NCBI RefSeq assembly: GCF_011395035.1
Contig: NZ_CP024768.1
Span: 3,031,978-3,095,977 of the forward strand
Length of the DNA: 64,000 nt
From: Pantoea cypripedii
GTDB lineage: Bacteria; Pseudomonadota; Gammaproteobacteria; Enterobacterales; Enterobacteriaceae
Reading direction: 5' to 3'
Shown: one piece after another, positions 17,589 to 26,823 of the stretch
Layout of the letters: each line of letters starts with the position of its first letter
Numbering within the stretch: position 1 is the first letter of the stretch
Translations under genes and position numbers: made by a program
Notes under the pieces: model-generated
What the model was told of the DNA's origin: nothing
The model's database searches: none
Seen by the model: only the letters and a program-made list of their open reading frames with translations

Positions 17589-18356
17589 TTATTCCGCATC
17601 AATCTCGTTCAGCTCACCCTGAATCGCTTTCGCGTTCGGGTTCTCTTCCGGCTTCAGCTTACCGCCATTGGCGAGAAAGTCGTTACGCTGGAAGTAAGCA
17701 TTACGCACAAACGCATAAGGGTCCTGCTGCTGACGCAGGATAGCGTCGGAATCGAGCAACTGGGCGCGGGTTTCCACCCCTTCCAGCGTCCATTTACCGA
17801 TCGACATCGGCCAGGTGAGCCAACTTAACACCGGATAGAGTGTATCAACGTAATCCCCACCATCCTGACGCAGCGTAAAGCTACCATAAGCTGGCAGCTC
17901 CACATACGGACCATAACCGACTCCGTAGCGCCCCAGCGTGCTACCAAATTTATGGGGCTCTTCACGCGCCAGCTCCGGGTTCGCTTTACCCGCAACGTCG
18001 ATAAAACCACCCAGGCCTAAGGTGGTGTTCAGGAAGAAGCGCGTAAAGTGGATCATCGCCCGACGCGGCTCGCCGGTCAGGAAGGCGTTGACCATGCTCG
18101 CCGGTTCATCGAGGTTGCCGAGGAAGTTACTCAGCCCGGTACGCGCCGGCACTGGCACGTAATCACGCCAGGCCACCGCTACCGGACGCACCACATAAGG
18201 ATCCAGCACGTTGTAGTTGAAGTTAAACATCGTGCGGTTAAAGCCTTCAAGCGGGTCACTGCGCTGCGCAGGTACGTCGTTGTCAGCCGGTTTGGAACTG
18301 GCACATCCCACCAGCATTACACTGGCCAGCGCCAGACCGGTCAGGCGGTAATTCAT
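17589..18356 (-). CDS. mlaA: Phospholipid-binding lipoprotein MlaA (VacJ)
   Basis: MlaA extracts mislocalised phospholipids from the outer leaflet of the outer membrane and passes them to MlaC. The 255 residues carry a lipoprotein signal (LALASVMLVGCASS) and the family sequence SDPLEGFNRTMFNFNYNVLDPYVVRPVAVAWRDYVP. It follows the ccm operon on the same strand with a 35-bp gap, so read-through from ccm is possible; in E. coli yfdC would be the next gene. Confidence 0.95.
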   Translation of the reverse strand: MNYRLTGLALASVMLVGCASSKPADNDVPAQRSDPLEGFNRTMFNFNYNVLDPYVVRPVAVAWRDYVPVPARTGLSNFLGNLDEPASMVNAFLTGEPRRAMIHFTRFFLNTTLGLGGFIDVAGKANPELAREEPHKFGSTLGRYGVGYGPYVELPAYGSFTLRQDGGDYVDTLYPVLSWLTWPMSIGKWTLEGVETRAQLLDSDAILRQQQDPYAFVRNAYFQRNDFLANGGKLKPEENPNAKAIQGELNEIDAE

Positions 18357-18391
18357 TCTTATCTCCCTGTGCGTGAAAATGGTGTATCGCT

Positions 18392-19606
18392 TCAGGGCTG
18401 CTGCTGATTAATTTCCACAGCAAGTTGCTGATGACCATCCCAGGGGGTAACCGCGCTTAAACCAAACCAGTCGCCAGACTGAGGATTGGCGCTACCATCG
18501 CGCGAAATACGAACCCGGATCTGCACCTGATGCTGCGCCGACAATAAACGGTCAGGCATCATAGCGTTACTGTCATCCAGCGTGAGCGATAACGGGAAAT
18601 GGCTGAGCGGAAAACGCTTCACAGCCACAGGCACCGGTGATACACCGTCAGTAACAGAAATATACATCACTCCGCCTTGCGGCAACATTTTTTCTGCCTG
18701 CGGATTTAAACTCACCGTCAATGCCAGATGCGTATTTTGCTGTCCCGCGTCAGTTTTCGCTTGTTCAATACTGCGCTCGATCATCGCGATACGCTTATCC
18801 CCTGCCGGCAACAGTTTCAGCATCATCTGCCAGGCACCAATCGCCTCGTCATACTGCTGCTGCTCGAAGGCGTTAAAGGCCAGCAAACTCAGGGTACGCA
18901 CGTTGCTGTGATCGCGTTTCAGCAGGTCACGCAGCAACACGCTGGCCTGACGATTATCCTGCGGATCGCTGGAACGCGTCAGTACCTCGGCGTAATCCTG
19001 TTGCAGTTCCAGATTATTCGGAGCCAGCTGTAACGCCCGTTCGAATGCCTGGCTGGCATCGCTGGCATTGTTCAGCACCATGCCGAGGCGGCCCAGCATG
19101 GTCCAGTCATTCAGGTTTTGTGGGTCAGACTGCAATGAAGTGCGCAACCCCAGCTGCAGACGCGCCAGTTCTTCCATGGTCAGCGGTTTGGCCTGCGGGT
19201 CCATCACGCGGGCACGCAGCGCCGGATATTCCTCCTGCACTGACGTCCAGCCCGCCAGCTGGGCCAACCCACCGGTTTTCAGATACATTCCCAGCGACAC
19301 CACCACCAGCAATCCGACACCCGGCAACAGGATCCAACGGCTGCTTTGATGTTTGCGCGTCGCTTCATTCTGTTGCGGAACATCAGTCAGCAAGGTTTGC
19401 TGCAGCTCGCGCACCATTTCCGGGCGCTCCGCCACCACGCCTTCCTCTTCGTCACGCTCCAGCTCACGCAGGCGTTGCTGATAAAAATCAGTATTCAGAC
19501 GATCGCGGTCACCATTGCTGGCCTCGCGCTGACGCCAGCCCGCGCTGAGAAACAGCGCACAGGCCGCAGCCAGCAAAATAATCAGGGTAATCCAGAATCC
19601 ACTCAT
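18392..19606 (-). CDS. ccmI: Cytochrome c maturation protein CcmI
   Basis: CcmI is an inner-membrane TPR protein that holds apocytochrome c for haem ligation. It has an N-terminal membrane segment (FWITLIILLAAACALFLSA), the CcmI head (TDFYQQRLRELERDEEEGVV), a second membrane segment near residue 100 and TPR repeats in the periplasmic part (for example NASDASQAFERALQLAPNN). In E. coli this part is fused to CcmH; here it is a separate gene overlapping ccmH by one base. It is the last ccm gene. Confidence 0.92.
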   Translation of the reverse strand: MSGFWITLIILLAAACALFLSAGWRQREASNGDRDRLNTDFYQQRLRELERDEEEGVVAERPEMVRELQQTLLTDVPQQNEATRKHQSSRWILLPGVGLLVVVSLGMYLKTGGLAQLAGWTSVQEEYPALRARVMDPQAKPLTMEELARLQLGLRTSLQSDPQNLNDWTMLGRLGMVLNNASDASQAFERALQLAPNNLELQQDYAEVLTRSSDPQDNRQASVLLRDLLKRDHSNVRTLSLLAFNAFEQQQYDEAIGAWQMMLKLLPAGDKRIAMIERSIEQAKTDAGQQNTHLALTVSLNPQAEKMLPQGGVMYISVTDGVSPVPVAVKRFPLSHFPLSLTLDDSNAMMPDRLLSAQHQVQIRVRISRDGSANPQSGDWFGLSAVTPWDGHQQLAVEINQQQP

Positions 19607-20061
19607 TACGACTTCCCGTCACGCTTCAAAATCGCCGCAAGGCGCTGTTGTTCGTTTTCATCCAGTTCGCTGCGCGTTTTACGCTGGCGACTGCGCAGGA
19701 TAATGATCAGGCCACCCAGCACCACAAACAGCGCCGGGCCAACCCACAAAATCAGGGTCGATGGCGTAACCGGTGGCTCATAGGTCACGAAGTTGCCATA
19801 GCGCGCCACCATGTAATTGATGATTTGCTGTCGGCTCTGCCCCTGCTTCATCAATTCATAGACTTTCAGGCGCATATCCGCCGCAATCATCGCGTTGGAA
19901 TCGGCAATGCTGTTGTTCTGGCATTTCGGGCAGCGCAGCGAACCCGTCAGGTCGCGGTACTGCTCCTCCTGCTGTACTGAATCGAACTGGTAAGTATCGA
20001 TGGCTGCCCACAGGCTGGTGCTCAGCAGCACCCCCGCGAGCAAAAGAAGCAGCCGTTTCAC
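19606..20061 (-). CDS. ccmH: Cytochrome c maturation protein CcmH (CcmL type)
   Basis: CcmH is a membrane-anchored thiol oxidoreductase that keeps apocytochrome CXXCH motifs reduced. It is 151 residues with an N-terminal signal/anchor, the LRCPKCQNNSIADSNA active-site motif (LRCxxCQ) and a C-terminal membrane segment (LILWVGPALFVVLGGLIIIL). It is overlapped by ccmG on one side and ccmI on the other. Unlike E. coli CcmH it lacks the fused TPR part. Confidence 0.94.
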   Translation of the reverse strand: MKRLLLLLAGVLLSTSLWAAIDTYQFDSVQQEEQYRDLTGSLRCPKCQNNSIADSNAMIAADMRLKVYELMKQGQSRQQIINYMVARYGNFVTYEPPVTPSTLILWVGPALFVVLGGLIIILRSRQRKTRSELDENEQQRLAAILKRDGKS

Positions 20062-20615
20062 GCGCCCGCCTCCTTGCTGTATTTATCCCACAGCGGTTTC
20101 ACTTCCTGCTGCCAGACGCGTTCGTTCATGTCGCCCGCGTGGCGGTAGCGAATAATGCCTTTACCATCAATCAGGAAGGTTTCCGGCGCGCCATAGACGC
20201 CCAAATCGAGACCGAGCATCCCATCACCGTCATACAGGCTGAGAGCATAGGGATTGCCCAGCGTATTCAACCAGGTCACGGCTTTGGTGCGATCGTCTTT
20301 ATAATTAAGACCGACTACGCGAATACCTTTTTCCGCCAGGGTGTTGAGGTATTCATGCTCAGCGCGACAGGTGGGGCACCAGGTGGCCCAGACGTTAAGC
20401 AGAATCGGTTTGCCATCGGTCAGAACCTGCTGGCTGTAAATTTTGCCCGGCTTGTCGAGGGCTTCCAGCTTAAATACCGGCACCGGTTTACCGATCAGCG
20501 CAGATTCCAGCAACGTCGGGTCGTCACCGTTAGCATTGCGCGACAGCTGCCACAGCAGCGCCGCAGCCAGCAGCAGAAACAACACCAGCGGAATAAAAAG
20601 GATCTTCTTGTTCAT
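20058..20615 (-). CDS. ccmG: Thiol:disulfide interchange protein CcmG (DsbE)
   Basis: CcmG is a membrane-tethered thioredoxin-like protein that delivers reductant to the apocytochrome. The 185 residues equal E. coli. It has an N-terminal anchor (ILFIPLVLFLLLAAALLWQL), the WCPTC active site within LLNVWATWCPTCRAEHEYL, and the acidic GVYGAPETFLID loop. The start at 20615 overlaps the ccmF stop by 4 bp; longer upstream frames lie inside ccmF. Confidence 0.95.
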   Translation of the reverse strand: MNKKILFIPLVLFLLLAAALLWQLSRNANGDDPTLLESALIGKPVPVFKLEALDKPGKIYSQQVLTDGKPILLNVWATWCPTCRAEHEYLNTLAEKGIRVVGLNYKDDRTKAVTWLNTLGNPYALSLYDGDGMLGLDLGVYGAPETFLIDGKGIIRYRHAGDMNERVWQQEVKPLWDKYSKEAGA

Positions 20616-22570
20616 GCCTGCTCCTCCCGTGGCGCTTTTTTGCGCGAACGATAACGCGGATCGAGCAGACACAGCAGGCCACCCACCGCCATAAACACGC
20701 CGCCGAACCAAATCCAGCGCACGAACGGTTTGTAGTAAATACGCACCGCCCAGGAACCGTCATCCAGTTCCTCTCCTAACGCGGCGTAGAGATCGCGGGT
20801 AAAGCCACCGCTGATCGCGGCTTCGGTCATCATGGTACGCGCCGCCGTATAGAAGCGTTTTTCCGCATGCAGCACCGCTTCCGGTTTGCCATCACGGGTC
20901 ACGTCGATAATGGCGACGCCACCGCTGTAGTTCGGCCCCTGCAGATTGTGAACATCGCGGAAAATGAAGTGATAATTATGGATATCAACATTATCGCCCG
21001 ACTTCATACGCACATCGCGTTCCACGCTGTATTGGGTGCTGAAGGCGATGCCAATCACCGTCACCGCGACACCAAGATGGCCGAGCACCATACCCCAGTG
21101 GCTGCGCGTCAGATGACGCAGACCAGCAAAGAAGGTGTGACGATGGGTGGCGCGTTCATGCAGTTCCATCAGCGTCAGAAGGATCACCCAAATCGACATC
21201 AGCAGCCCGATCACCGTCATTGCTTCAATGCGATCCTGCAACAACCACGGCAGGGCGATAGAGAGGATCAGCGTAACCAGCAGCGCGATCCCCAGGCGTT
21301 TCCACAACTTCTGCGGCTCGTCACGACGCCAGCGCACCAGCGGCCCAATGCCGAGCATCAGCGCGAACGGCGCCATCAGCCAGGTGAACATCGTATTAAA
21401 GAAGGGTTCACCGACAGAAATGCTGCCCAGCCCCAGCTGCTTATGCACCAGCGGCAACAGGGTTCCCAGCAGCACCACCAGCATGGCGGCGATCAACAAG
21501 ACGTTATTGCCGAGCAGGAAAGACTCACGCGACCAGGTTTCATTTTGCACCCGGCTGCGTACCTGGCCCCCTTTAATCGCGTACAGCAGCAGCGAGCTGC
21601 CAATCACGATCACCAGGAAGGCGAGGATAAACATACCGCGCGCCGGATCGGACGCAAACGAGTGTACCGACACCAGCACGCCGGAACGCACGAGGAACGT
21701 ACCAAGCAGACTGAGCGAGAACGCCGTGATCGCCAGCAGCACCGTCCAGGATTTGAAACTGCCGCGTTTTTCCGTCACCGCCAGTGAGTGCATCAGCGCA
21801 GTACCGGCCAGCCACGGCATAAAGGAAGCGTTTTCTACCGGATCCCAGAACCACCAGCCACCCCAGCCCAGCTCGTAATAGGCCCAGGCCGAGCCAAGCA
21901 CGATGCCGATAGTCAGGAATACCCAGGCGGCGGTGGTCCACGGACGTGACCAGCGCGCCCAGGCGGTATCCAGTCGCCCCGCCATCAGCGAAGCAATGGC
22001 AAAGGCAAAAGCAACCGAGAAACCGACATAACCCATATACAGCAGCGGCGGATGGAAGATCAGGCCGATATCCTGCAACATCGGGTTAAGATCGTTGCCA
22101 TCTATCGGGAAGTTCGGCAAGGTGCGGGTAAAGGGGTTGGATGTCAGGGTGATAAACAGCAAAAAGCCAAGGTTGATCATCCCCATCACCGACAGCACGC
22201 GCGCCAGCGCATCCTGCGGCATGCCACGGCTGAAAATCGCCACGGCCAGCGTCCAGCTGCTGAGCAACAGTACCCACAACAGCAACGAACCTTCGTGCGC
22301 GCCCCAGGTCGCCGCGATGCGGTAGTACACCGGCAACAGCGTGTTGGAGTTGGTGGCGACATAGGCCACGGTGAAATCGTTGACGATAAACGCGTGTACC
22401 AGCACCAGAAACGCGGCCGCGATACAGGCAAACATGCCCCAGGTCAGCGGTCGTGCCAGCGCCATCAGACGCGCATCCTGGCGCACTGCGCCCCATAGCG
22501 GATAAACACTTAACAGTAGCGCCAGTCCCAGCGCCAGGCAGAGCAGAAAGCTGCCAATTTCTGGCATCAT
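20612..22570 (-). CDS. ccmF: Haem lyase CcmF
   Basis: CcmF transfers haem from holo-CcmE to apocytochrome c at the periplasmic face. It is 652 residues (E. coli 647) with about 15 membrane segments and the tryptophan-rich WWD motif GWGGWWFWDPVENASFMPWL, plus the early AATWGAHEGSLLLWVLLLS segment. It overlaps ccmE and ccmG by 4 bp each. Confidence 0.96.
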   Translation of the reverse strand: MMPEIGSFLLCLALGLALLLSVYPLWGAVRQDARLMALARPLTWGMFACIAAAFLVLVHAFIVNDFTVAYVATNSNTLLPVYYRIAATWGAHEGSLLLWVLLLSSWTLAVAIFSRGMPQDALARVLSVMGMINLGFLLFITLTSNPFTRTLPNFPIDGNDLNPMLQDIGLIFHPPLLYMGYVGFSVAFAFAIASLMAGRLDTAWARWSRPWTTAAWVFLTIGIVLGSAWAYYELGWGGWWFWDPVENASFMPWLAGTALMHSLAVTEKRGSFKSWTVLLAITAFSLSLLGTFLVRSGVLVSVHSFASDPARGMFILAFLVIVIGSSLLLYAIKGGQVRSRVQNETWSRESFLLGNNVLLIAAMLVVLLGTLLPLVHKQLGLGSISVGEPFFNTMFTWLMAPFALMLGIGPLVRWRRDEPQKLWKRLGIALLVTLILSIALPWLLQDRIEAMTVIGLLMSIWVILLTLMELHERATHRHTFFAGLRHLTRSHWGMVLGHLGVAVTVIGIAFSTQYSVERDVRMKSGDNVDIHNYHFIFRDVHNLQGPNYSGGVAIIDVTRDGKPEAVLHAEKRFYTAARTMMTEAAISGGFTRDLYAALGEELDDGSWAVRIYYKPFVRWIWFGGVFMAVGGLLCLLDPRYRSRKKAPREEQA

Positions 22571-23052
22571 GATTGGGCACCCGCCTGCTGATATGATGCC
22601 GCAGGTCCTTTGTGGTTTTTCTTCATCGCGTCCTGAATTTCCGGTGGCGTATATTTTTCATCGTGCTTCGCCAGCACTTCTTTAGCATTCACCAGGTTGC
22701 CGTCTTCCAGCACGCCCTGCGCCACGATGCCCTGCCCTTCGCGGAACAGGTCCGGCAGGATGCCTTCGTAGCTGACGCTCACCACGCCGTTGGCGTCATA
22801 AATTTTGAACGACACGGCAAGGGTTTTCGGATCGCGTTTCACGCTTCCCGGCATCACCATGCCCCCCACGCGCAGACGCTGACCAGGCTCAGGTTTCTGA
22901 TGATCCTCGCCCTTGCCATACAAAATTTCACTCGGGGTGTAGAACAGGTCGATATTGGAACGCAGCGCGTACATCACCAACGCGGTGGCCAGGCCTAAGC
23001 CCACCAGCACCGCCACCACCACAGTCAGGCGGTTACGACGACGGATATTCAC
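22567..23052 (-). CDS. ccmE: Haem chaperone CcmE
   Basis: CcmE covalently binds haem and carries it from CcmC to CcmF. It is 161 residues with an N-terminal anchor (LTVVVAVLVGLGLATALVMYAL), an OB-fold domain and the haem-binding histidine in VLAKHDEKYTPPE. It overlaps ccmD and ccmF by 4 bp. Confidence 0.95.
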   Translation of the reverse strand: MNIRRRNRLTVVVAVLVGLGLATALVMYALRSNIDLFYTPSEILYGKGEDHQKPEPGQRLRVGGMVMPGSVKRDPKTLAVSFKIYDANGVVSVSYEGILPDLFREGQGIVAQGVLEDGNLVNAKEVLAKHDEKYTPPEIQDAMKKNHKGPAASYQQAGAQS

Positions 23053-23282
23053 ACGGATTCTCCTGCCGCTTCACTGGCGGCTTTTTTCGATTTGGCCGCA
23101 CGGATGCGACGCTCCCTGGATTGACGCTGGCGAATCTCCGCCAGTAACCGGCGGCGAAACAGCACGGTGTGCAGCACCAGACCTATCAGCGGAATCAGCG
23201 TGAAGACGACGGCGAGCCAGACATAAAAGGCATAACCGCCCATGGCAAAGAAATCCTGCCAGGAAGAGAAAGCTGGCGTCAT
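23049..23282 (-). CDS. ccmD: Haem exporter accessory protein CcmD
   Basis: CcmD is a small single-pass protein needed to release holo-CcmE from the CcmABC complex. It is 77 residues with one membrane segment (AFYVWLAVVFTLIPLIGLVLH) preceded by the typical SWQDFFAMGGY, and a basic cytoplasmic tail. It overlaps ccmC and ccmE by 4 bp. Confidence 0.93.
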   Translation of the reverse strand: MTPAFSSWQDFFAMGGYAFYVWLAVVFTLIPLIGLVLHTVLFRRRLLAEIRQRQSRERRIRAAKSKKAASEAAGESV

Positions 23283-24025
23283 GATTTGCGCCCTCCCTGT
23301 GCTACCTCAATCGCCCACGGACGATGACGTTCGGTAAACAAAATCATGTTGCGCAGGCGCATCAGCGTCAGCGAGACGAAAACCAGCAGATAACCGAGAA
23401 TTGCCCAGCGCAGCGGGGTACGCATGCTTGGCGCAATATCCTGTTGCAGGATGCCAGACGAGCCCTGATGCAGGGTGTTCCACCATTGTACCGAGAAGTG
23501 GATGATTGGCAGGTTAATCACACCAACCAGAATCAGAATCCCGGCGGCGCGACCCGCGGTACGGCGGTCATCAAAGGCGTGATACAGCGCAATCACTCCC
23601 ATATAAAGGAACAGCAGCACCAGTTCGGAGGTCAGCCGCGCATCCCAAATCCACCAGGTACCCCACATCGGTTTACCCCAAGCGGAACCGGTGACCAGCG
23701 CGATAAAGGTAAACACCGCCCCAACCGGTGCCATCGCTGCCGAGACCAGGTCAGCCATCTTCATCTGCCACACCAGGCCGATAAACGCCGCAATCGCCAT
23801 GGAGGCATACACGCCCATTGACCACATTGCCGCGGGTACATGGATGTACATGATGCGGAAGCTGTCACCCTGCTGATAATCGGCGGGCGCAAAACCAAAA
23901 CCCCACGCCCACCCCAGCAACAAGGTGGCAACCCCCAGTACCGCGAACCAGGGAATTAAGCGGCCACAAAGCTGATACAGCTTTTCAGGCTTTGCCCACT
24001 GGTTTAACCATTTCCACATTTGCAT
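23279..24025 (-). CDS. ccmC: Haem exporter protein CcmC
   Basis: CcmC presents haem to CcmE. It is 248 residues (E. coli 245) with six membrane segments and the tryptophan-rich WGTWWIWDARLTSELVLLFL motif between conserved histidines. It is separated from ccmB by 49 bp, the largest gap in the operon. Confidence 0.95.
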   Translation of the reverse strand: MQMWKWLNQWAKPEKLYQLCGRLIPWFAVLGVATLLLGWAWGFGFAPADYQQGDSFRIMYIHVPAAMWSMGVYASMAIAAFIGLVWQMKMADLVSAAMAPVGAVFTFIALVTGSAWGKPMWGTWWIWDARLTSELVLLFLYMGVIALYHAFDDRRTAGRAAGILILVGVINLPIIHFSVQWWNTLHQGSSGILQQDIAPSMRTPLRWAILGYLLVFVSLTLMRLRNMILFTERHRPWAIEVAQGGRKS

Positions 24026-24074
24026 AGCTCACAATATAAGAAGAGAGATTACTGCATCTCTGTGGATGCACGAT

Positions 24075-24737
24075 TTAATGCAGGCTGATGCGCAGCGCCG
24101 CCGCCGTTGCAAACGGGGAGAGCGTAGCGCTGCCTGCCAGCATGGCGCCAAGAATCGCCAGATAGCCACCAATCGGCAGTCCCTGTCCGGCGGCATCAAT
24201 CGCCGCACTGGCAAAAATCAAAACCGGTATCGCCAGCGGCAATACCAGCAAACTCAGTAACACCCCGCCACGTCGCAGCCCGACGGTTAATCCGGTACCA
24301 ATTGCCCCAAGAAAACTCAGGGTTGGCGTACCCAGTAACAGGGTCAACGCCATGGCACGCCAGCTGGCAAAATCAAGCGACAACAGCAGCGCCGCCAGCG
24401 GCGATAATAAAATCAGCGGTAATCCGGTAATCAGCCAGTGAGCAATCACTTTGCCCAGAACCGTTACCGGTAGCGGTGTGGGTAACAGCAAAAGCTGTTC
24501 CAGCGAACCATCCAGAAAGTCATCGCGGAACAGACGCTCCAGCGCCAGCAGTGATGCCAGTAAAGCAGCGACCCAGGCAATGCCGGGGGCAATCCGTGCT
24601 AACTGCTGCGGATCCGGACCAATGCCCAGCGGAAACAGCGTGATGACAATCAGGAAAAACCACAGCGGGTTAATCACTTCCGCCCCGCTGCGGAAAGCAA
24701 TTTTCAGCTCGCGCTGAATAACACGGCCCAGCATCAT
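24075..24737 (-). CDS. ccmB: Haem exporter protein CcmB
   Basis: CcmB is the membrane subunit of the CcmAB ABC complex that powers release of holo-CcmE. It is 220 residues with six membrane segments; NPLWFFLIVITLFPLGIGP and LTLLLGTPTLSFLGAIGTGL are diagnostic. The start at 24737 equals the E. coli length and overlaps the ccmA stop by 4 bp. Confidence 0.94.
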   Translation of the reverse strand: MMLGRVIQRELKIAFRSGAEVINPLWFFLIVITLFPLGIGPDPQQLARIAPGIAWVAALLASLLALERLFRDDFLDGSLEQLLLLPTPLPVTVLGKVIAHWLITGLPLILLSPLAALLLSLDFASWRAMALTLLLGTPTLSFLGAIGTGLTVGLRRGGVLLSLLVLPLAIPVLIFASAAIDAAGQGLPIGGYLAILGAMLAGSATLSPFATAAALRISLH

Positions 24738-25348
24738 GCCCACTCCGACGTCAGGCGGATTTTACGCACGCGCTGCGCGCTATCCGGCAAATCCTGATGC
24801 GTGGTCAGAATCACCGCCCCACCGTTATCGGCATGCCAGGCAAAGCGTGTCATGAGTTTTTCCACTCCGGCCTTATCGATTGCCGTTAACGGTTCATCCA
24901 GAATCCACAATTTTGCCGGGCTGAGCCACAATCGGGCCAGCGCCACGCGCCGTTGTTGTCCGGCAGAAAGTTGTGCCACTGGCACCTCTTCATAACCCAG
25001 CAGATCCACCTGCTCCAGCGCGGCAAAAATCGCCTCACCGTGGCTGTCGCCATGCCAGAAATGCAGATTTTCCAACGGAGAGAGTACCGATTTCACGCCC
25101 GGATGATGGCCAAGATAAAGCAGGTTTTGATGCCATGTTTCCCGTTGCTGTCGAATTGGCTGCCCCTGCCACTGCACCTCTCCCTCTTCCGCCCGACTCA
25201 GTCCCGCCAGTAAACGCAGCAGTGACGTTTTGCCTGCGCCATTCGGTCCTTCTATTTGCACAATGTCGCCTGCCTCAACACGAAAACTCAGCCCATTGAA
25301 CAGGGTACGCTCATCGCGAACGCAAGAGAGATTAATGACTTCGAGCAT
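24734..25348 (-). CDS. ccmA: Cytochrome c biogenesis ATP-binding protein CcmA
   Basis: CcmA is the ATPase of the CcmAB complex. It is 204 residues with Walker A GPNGAGKTS, signature LSAGQQRRVALARL and Walker B LWILDEPLTAID, then the switch histidine in LTTHQ. It is the first gene of ccmABCDEFGHI. The start at 25348 matches the family (MLEVINLSC); a longer frame to 25393 is possible but lacks family support. Confidence 0.95.
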   Translation of the reverse strand: MLEVINLSCVRDERTLFNGLSFRVEAGDIVQIEGPNGAGKTSLLRLLAGLSRAEEGEVQWQGQPIRQQRETWHQNLLYLGHHPGVKSVLSPLENLHFWHGDSHGEAIFAALEQVDLLGYEEVPVAQLSAGQQRRVALARLWLSPAKLWILDEPLTAIDKAGVEKLMTRFAWHADNGGAVILTTHQDLPDSAQRVRKIRLTSEWA

Positions 25349-25592
25349 AGAAGGGAGAATCACAGCAATGAAATTAGGCCAGGATAATACCACAATGAAT
25401 CTGTGGGCCGTAGTCTGTGAACTCCGTCACACCTCCCCCGATCGGGGTAATCAGGCGGTTCAGATCAATAAACTGCTCAAAAAACCACCTCAGTTAAAGT
25501 CTTGTTACTCTTAATTTGAATTCACGTAACAAATTAGTGTTGCGCAAAACGGCTACGCTTATTACGTACCGGCATTATCACCGGAGGAAAAC

Positions 25593-26495
25593 ATGAAATC
25601 ATCATCATCAGTTTCACAGGGTCACAACGATGTAGAAAGTGAAGAAAAAGATCAGGGCAGGGAAATTGAAGTGGATGAAGATGCCTTGCCCTCACGCGCT
25701 GCCGCCATTCATGAGGAGATTCGCCAGGACGGGGAAAAAGAGCTGGAACGTGATGGTATGGCGCTGCTGTGGTCGGCGATTGCGGCTGGCCTTTCTATGG
25801 GAGCGTCTCTGATGGCGAAAGGTATTTTCCAGGTCCATCTGGCAGGCGTGCCAGGGGCTTTTTTACTGGAAAATCTGGGTTATACCTTCGGCTTTGTCAT
25901 TGTGATCATGGCGCGCCAGCAGCTTTTCACTGAAAACACCGTCACGGCAGTGCTACCGGTGATGCACAAACCTACCCCGGGCAATTTTCTGTTGCTGCTA
26001 CGTTTATGGGGCGTGGTGCTGGCAGGCAACCTGACAGGCACGGCGCTGGGCGCACTGGCCTTTAATCATATGCCGATTTTCGACGACGCCACTCGTCAGG
26101 CATTCACCGTCATCAGTGAAAAAGTGATGGCGAATACGCCGGGCGAGATGTTTGCCAATGCGGTGATTTCCGGCTGGATCATCGCCACCATGGTGTGGAT
26201 GTTCCCTTATGCGGGTGCAGCAAAAATCGTGGTGATTGTGATGATGACCTGGCTGGTCGCGCTGGGCGACTTAGCGCACATCGTGGTTGGCTCGGTGGAA
26301 GTGCTGTATCTGGTGTTTGCCGGCAACATCGCCTGGTATGAATTTTTCTGGCCCTTCGCCCTGCCGACGCTGCTCGGGAACATCACTGGCGGTACGCTGA
26401 TTTTTGCCTTAATCAGCCACGCCCAGATTCGTAATGACATGAGTGAAGCGGCAAAAGCGAAAGCTCGCGCGGAGCAAAAACGGAAGGAAATGTGA
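25593..26495 (+). CDS. yfdC: Formate/nitrite transporter family protein YfdC
   Basis: An inner-membrane channel-like protein of the FNT fold, 300 residues (E. coli YfdC 310). It has an acidic hydrophilic N-terminal tail of about 55 residues (ESEEKDQGREIEVDEDA), then six membrane segments; GAFLLENLGYTFGFVIVIMARQQLFTENT and IVVGSVEVLYLVFAG mark the YfdC branch. The substrate is unknown. The start has GGAGG 5-8 bp upstream. It precedes argW as in E. coli, but the ccm operon now lies between it and mlaA. Confidence 0.92.
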   Translation: MKSSSSVSQGHNDVESEEKDQGREIEVDEDALPSRAAAIHEEIRQDGEKELERDGMALLWSAIAAGLSMGASLMAKGIFQVHLAGVPGAFLLENLGYTFGFVIVIMARQQLFTENTVTAVLPVMHKPTPGNFLLLLRLWGVVLAGNLTGTALGALAFNHMPIFDDATRQAFTVISEKVMANTPGEMFANAVISGWIIATMVWMFPYAGAAKIVVIVMMTWLVALGDLAHIVVGSVEVLYLVFAGNIAWYEFFWPFALPTLLGNITGGTLIFALISHAQIRNDMSEAAKAKARAEQKRKEM

Positions 26496-26543
26496 GAAAT
26501 CCCTCTGATTTGTCGAGATATTGAGCAAACGGTGACTACGCGG

Positions 26544-26572
26544 TTAAATTCGTGCTGGTGGTACGCTATACT
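26544..26572 (+). promoter_or_regulatory. Promoter of tRNA-Arg
   Basis: A -35-like TTAAAT (26544-26549) and a -10 TATACT (26567-26572) are 17 bp apart, with a GC-rich discriminator and the tRNA starting 11 bp further. The -35 is weak. Confidence 0.45.
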
Positions 26573-26582
26573 GCGCGCCGAC

Positions 26583-26657
26583 GTTCCCTTAGTTAAATGG
26601 ATATAACGAGCCCCTCCTAAGGGCTAGTTGCAGGTTCGATCCCTGCAGGGAACGCCA
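26583..26657 (+). tRNA. argW: tRNA-Arg (CCU)
   Basis: A 75-nt cloverleaf with acceptor GTTCCCT/AGGGAAC, anticodon CCT in the loop CTCCTAA, T-loop GTTCGATCC and encoded CCA. It matches E. coli argW except for a few acceptor-stem changes. This locus is a phage integration site in E. coli; here only one small gene follows. Confidence 0.96.
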
Positions 26658-26823
26658 TGAGCCACCTTTCCTTCCTGTTCATCCCATCTGAAAGACATCT
26701 ACGTCACTAACGAAATGTGTGGTTAAAAGTGGGTTGTGCCTATCAGCGGATCTGATGACGCCAGGGATAAGACCTGACAGGGAAGGAAATTAAGGGCCGG
26801 TTGCAGCCCTTTTAGAATCAGAT

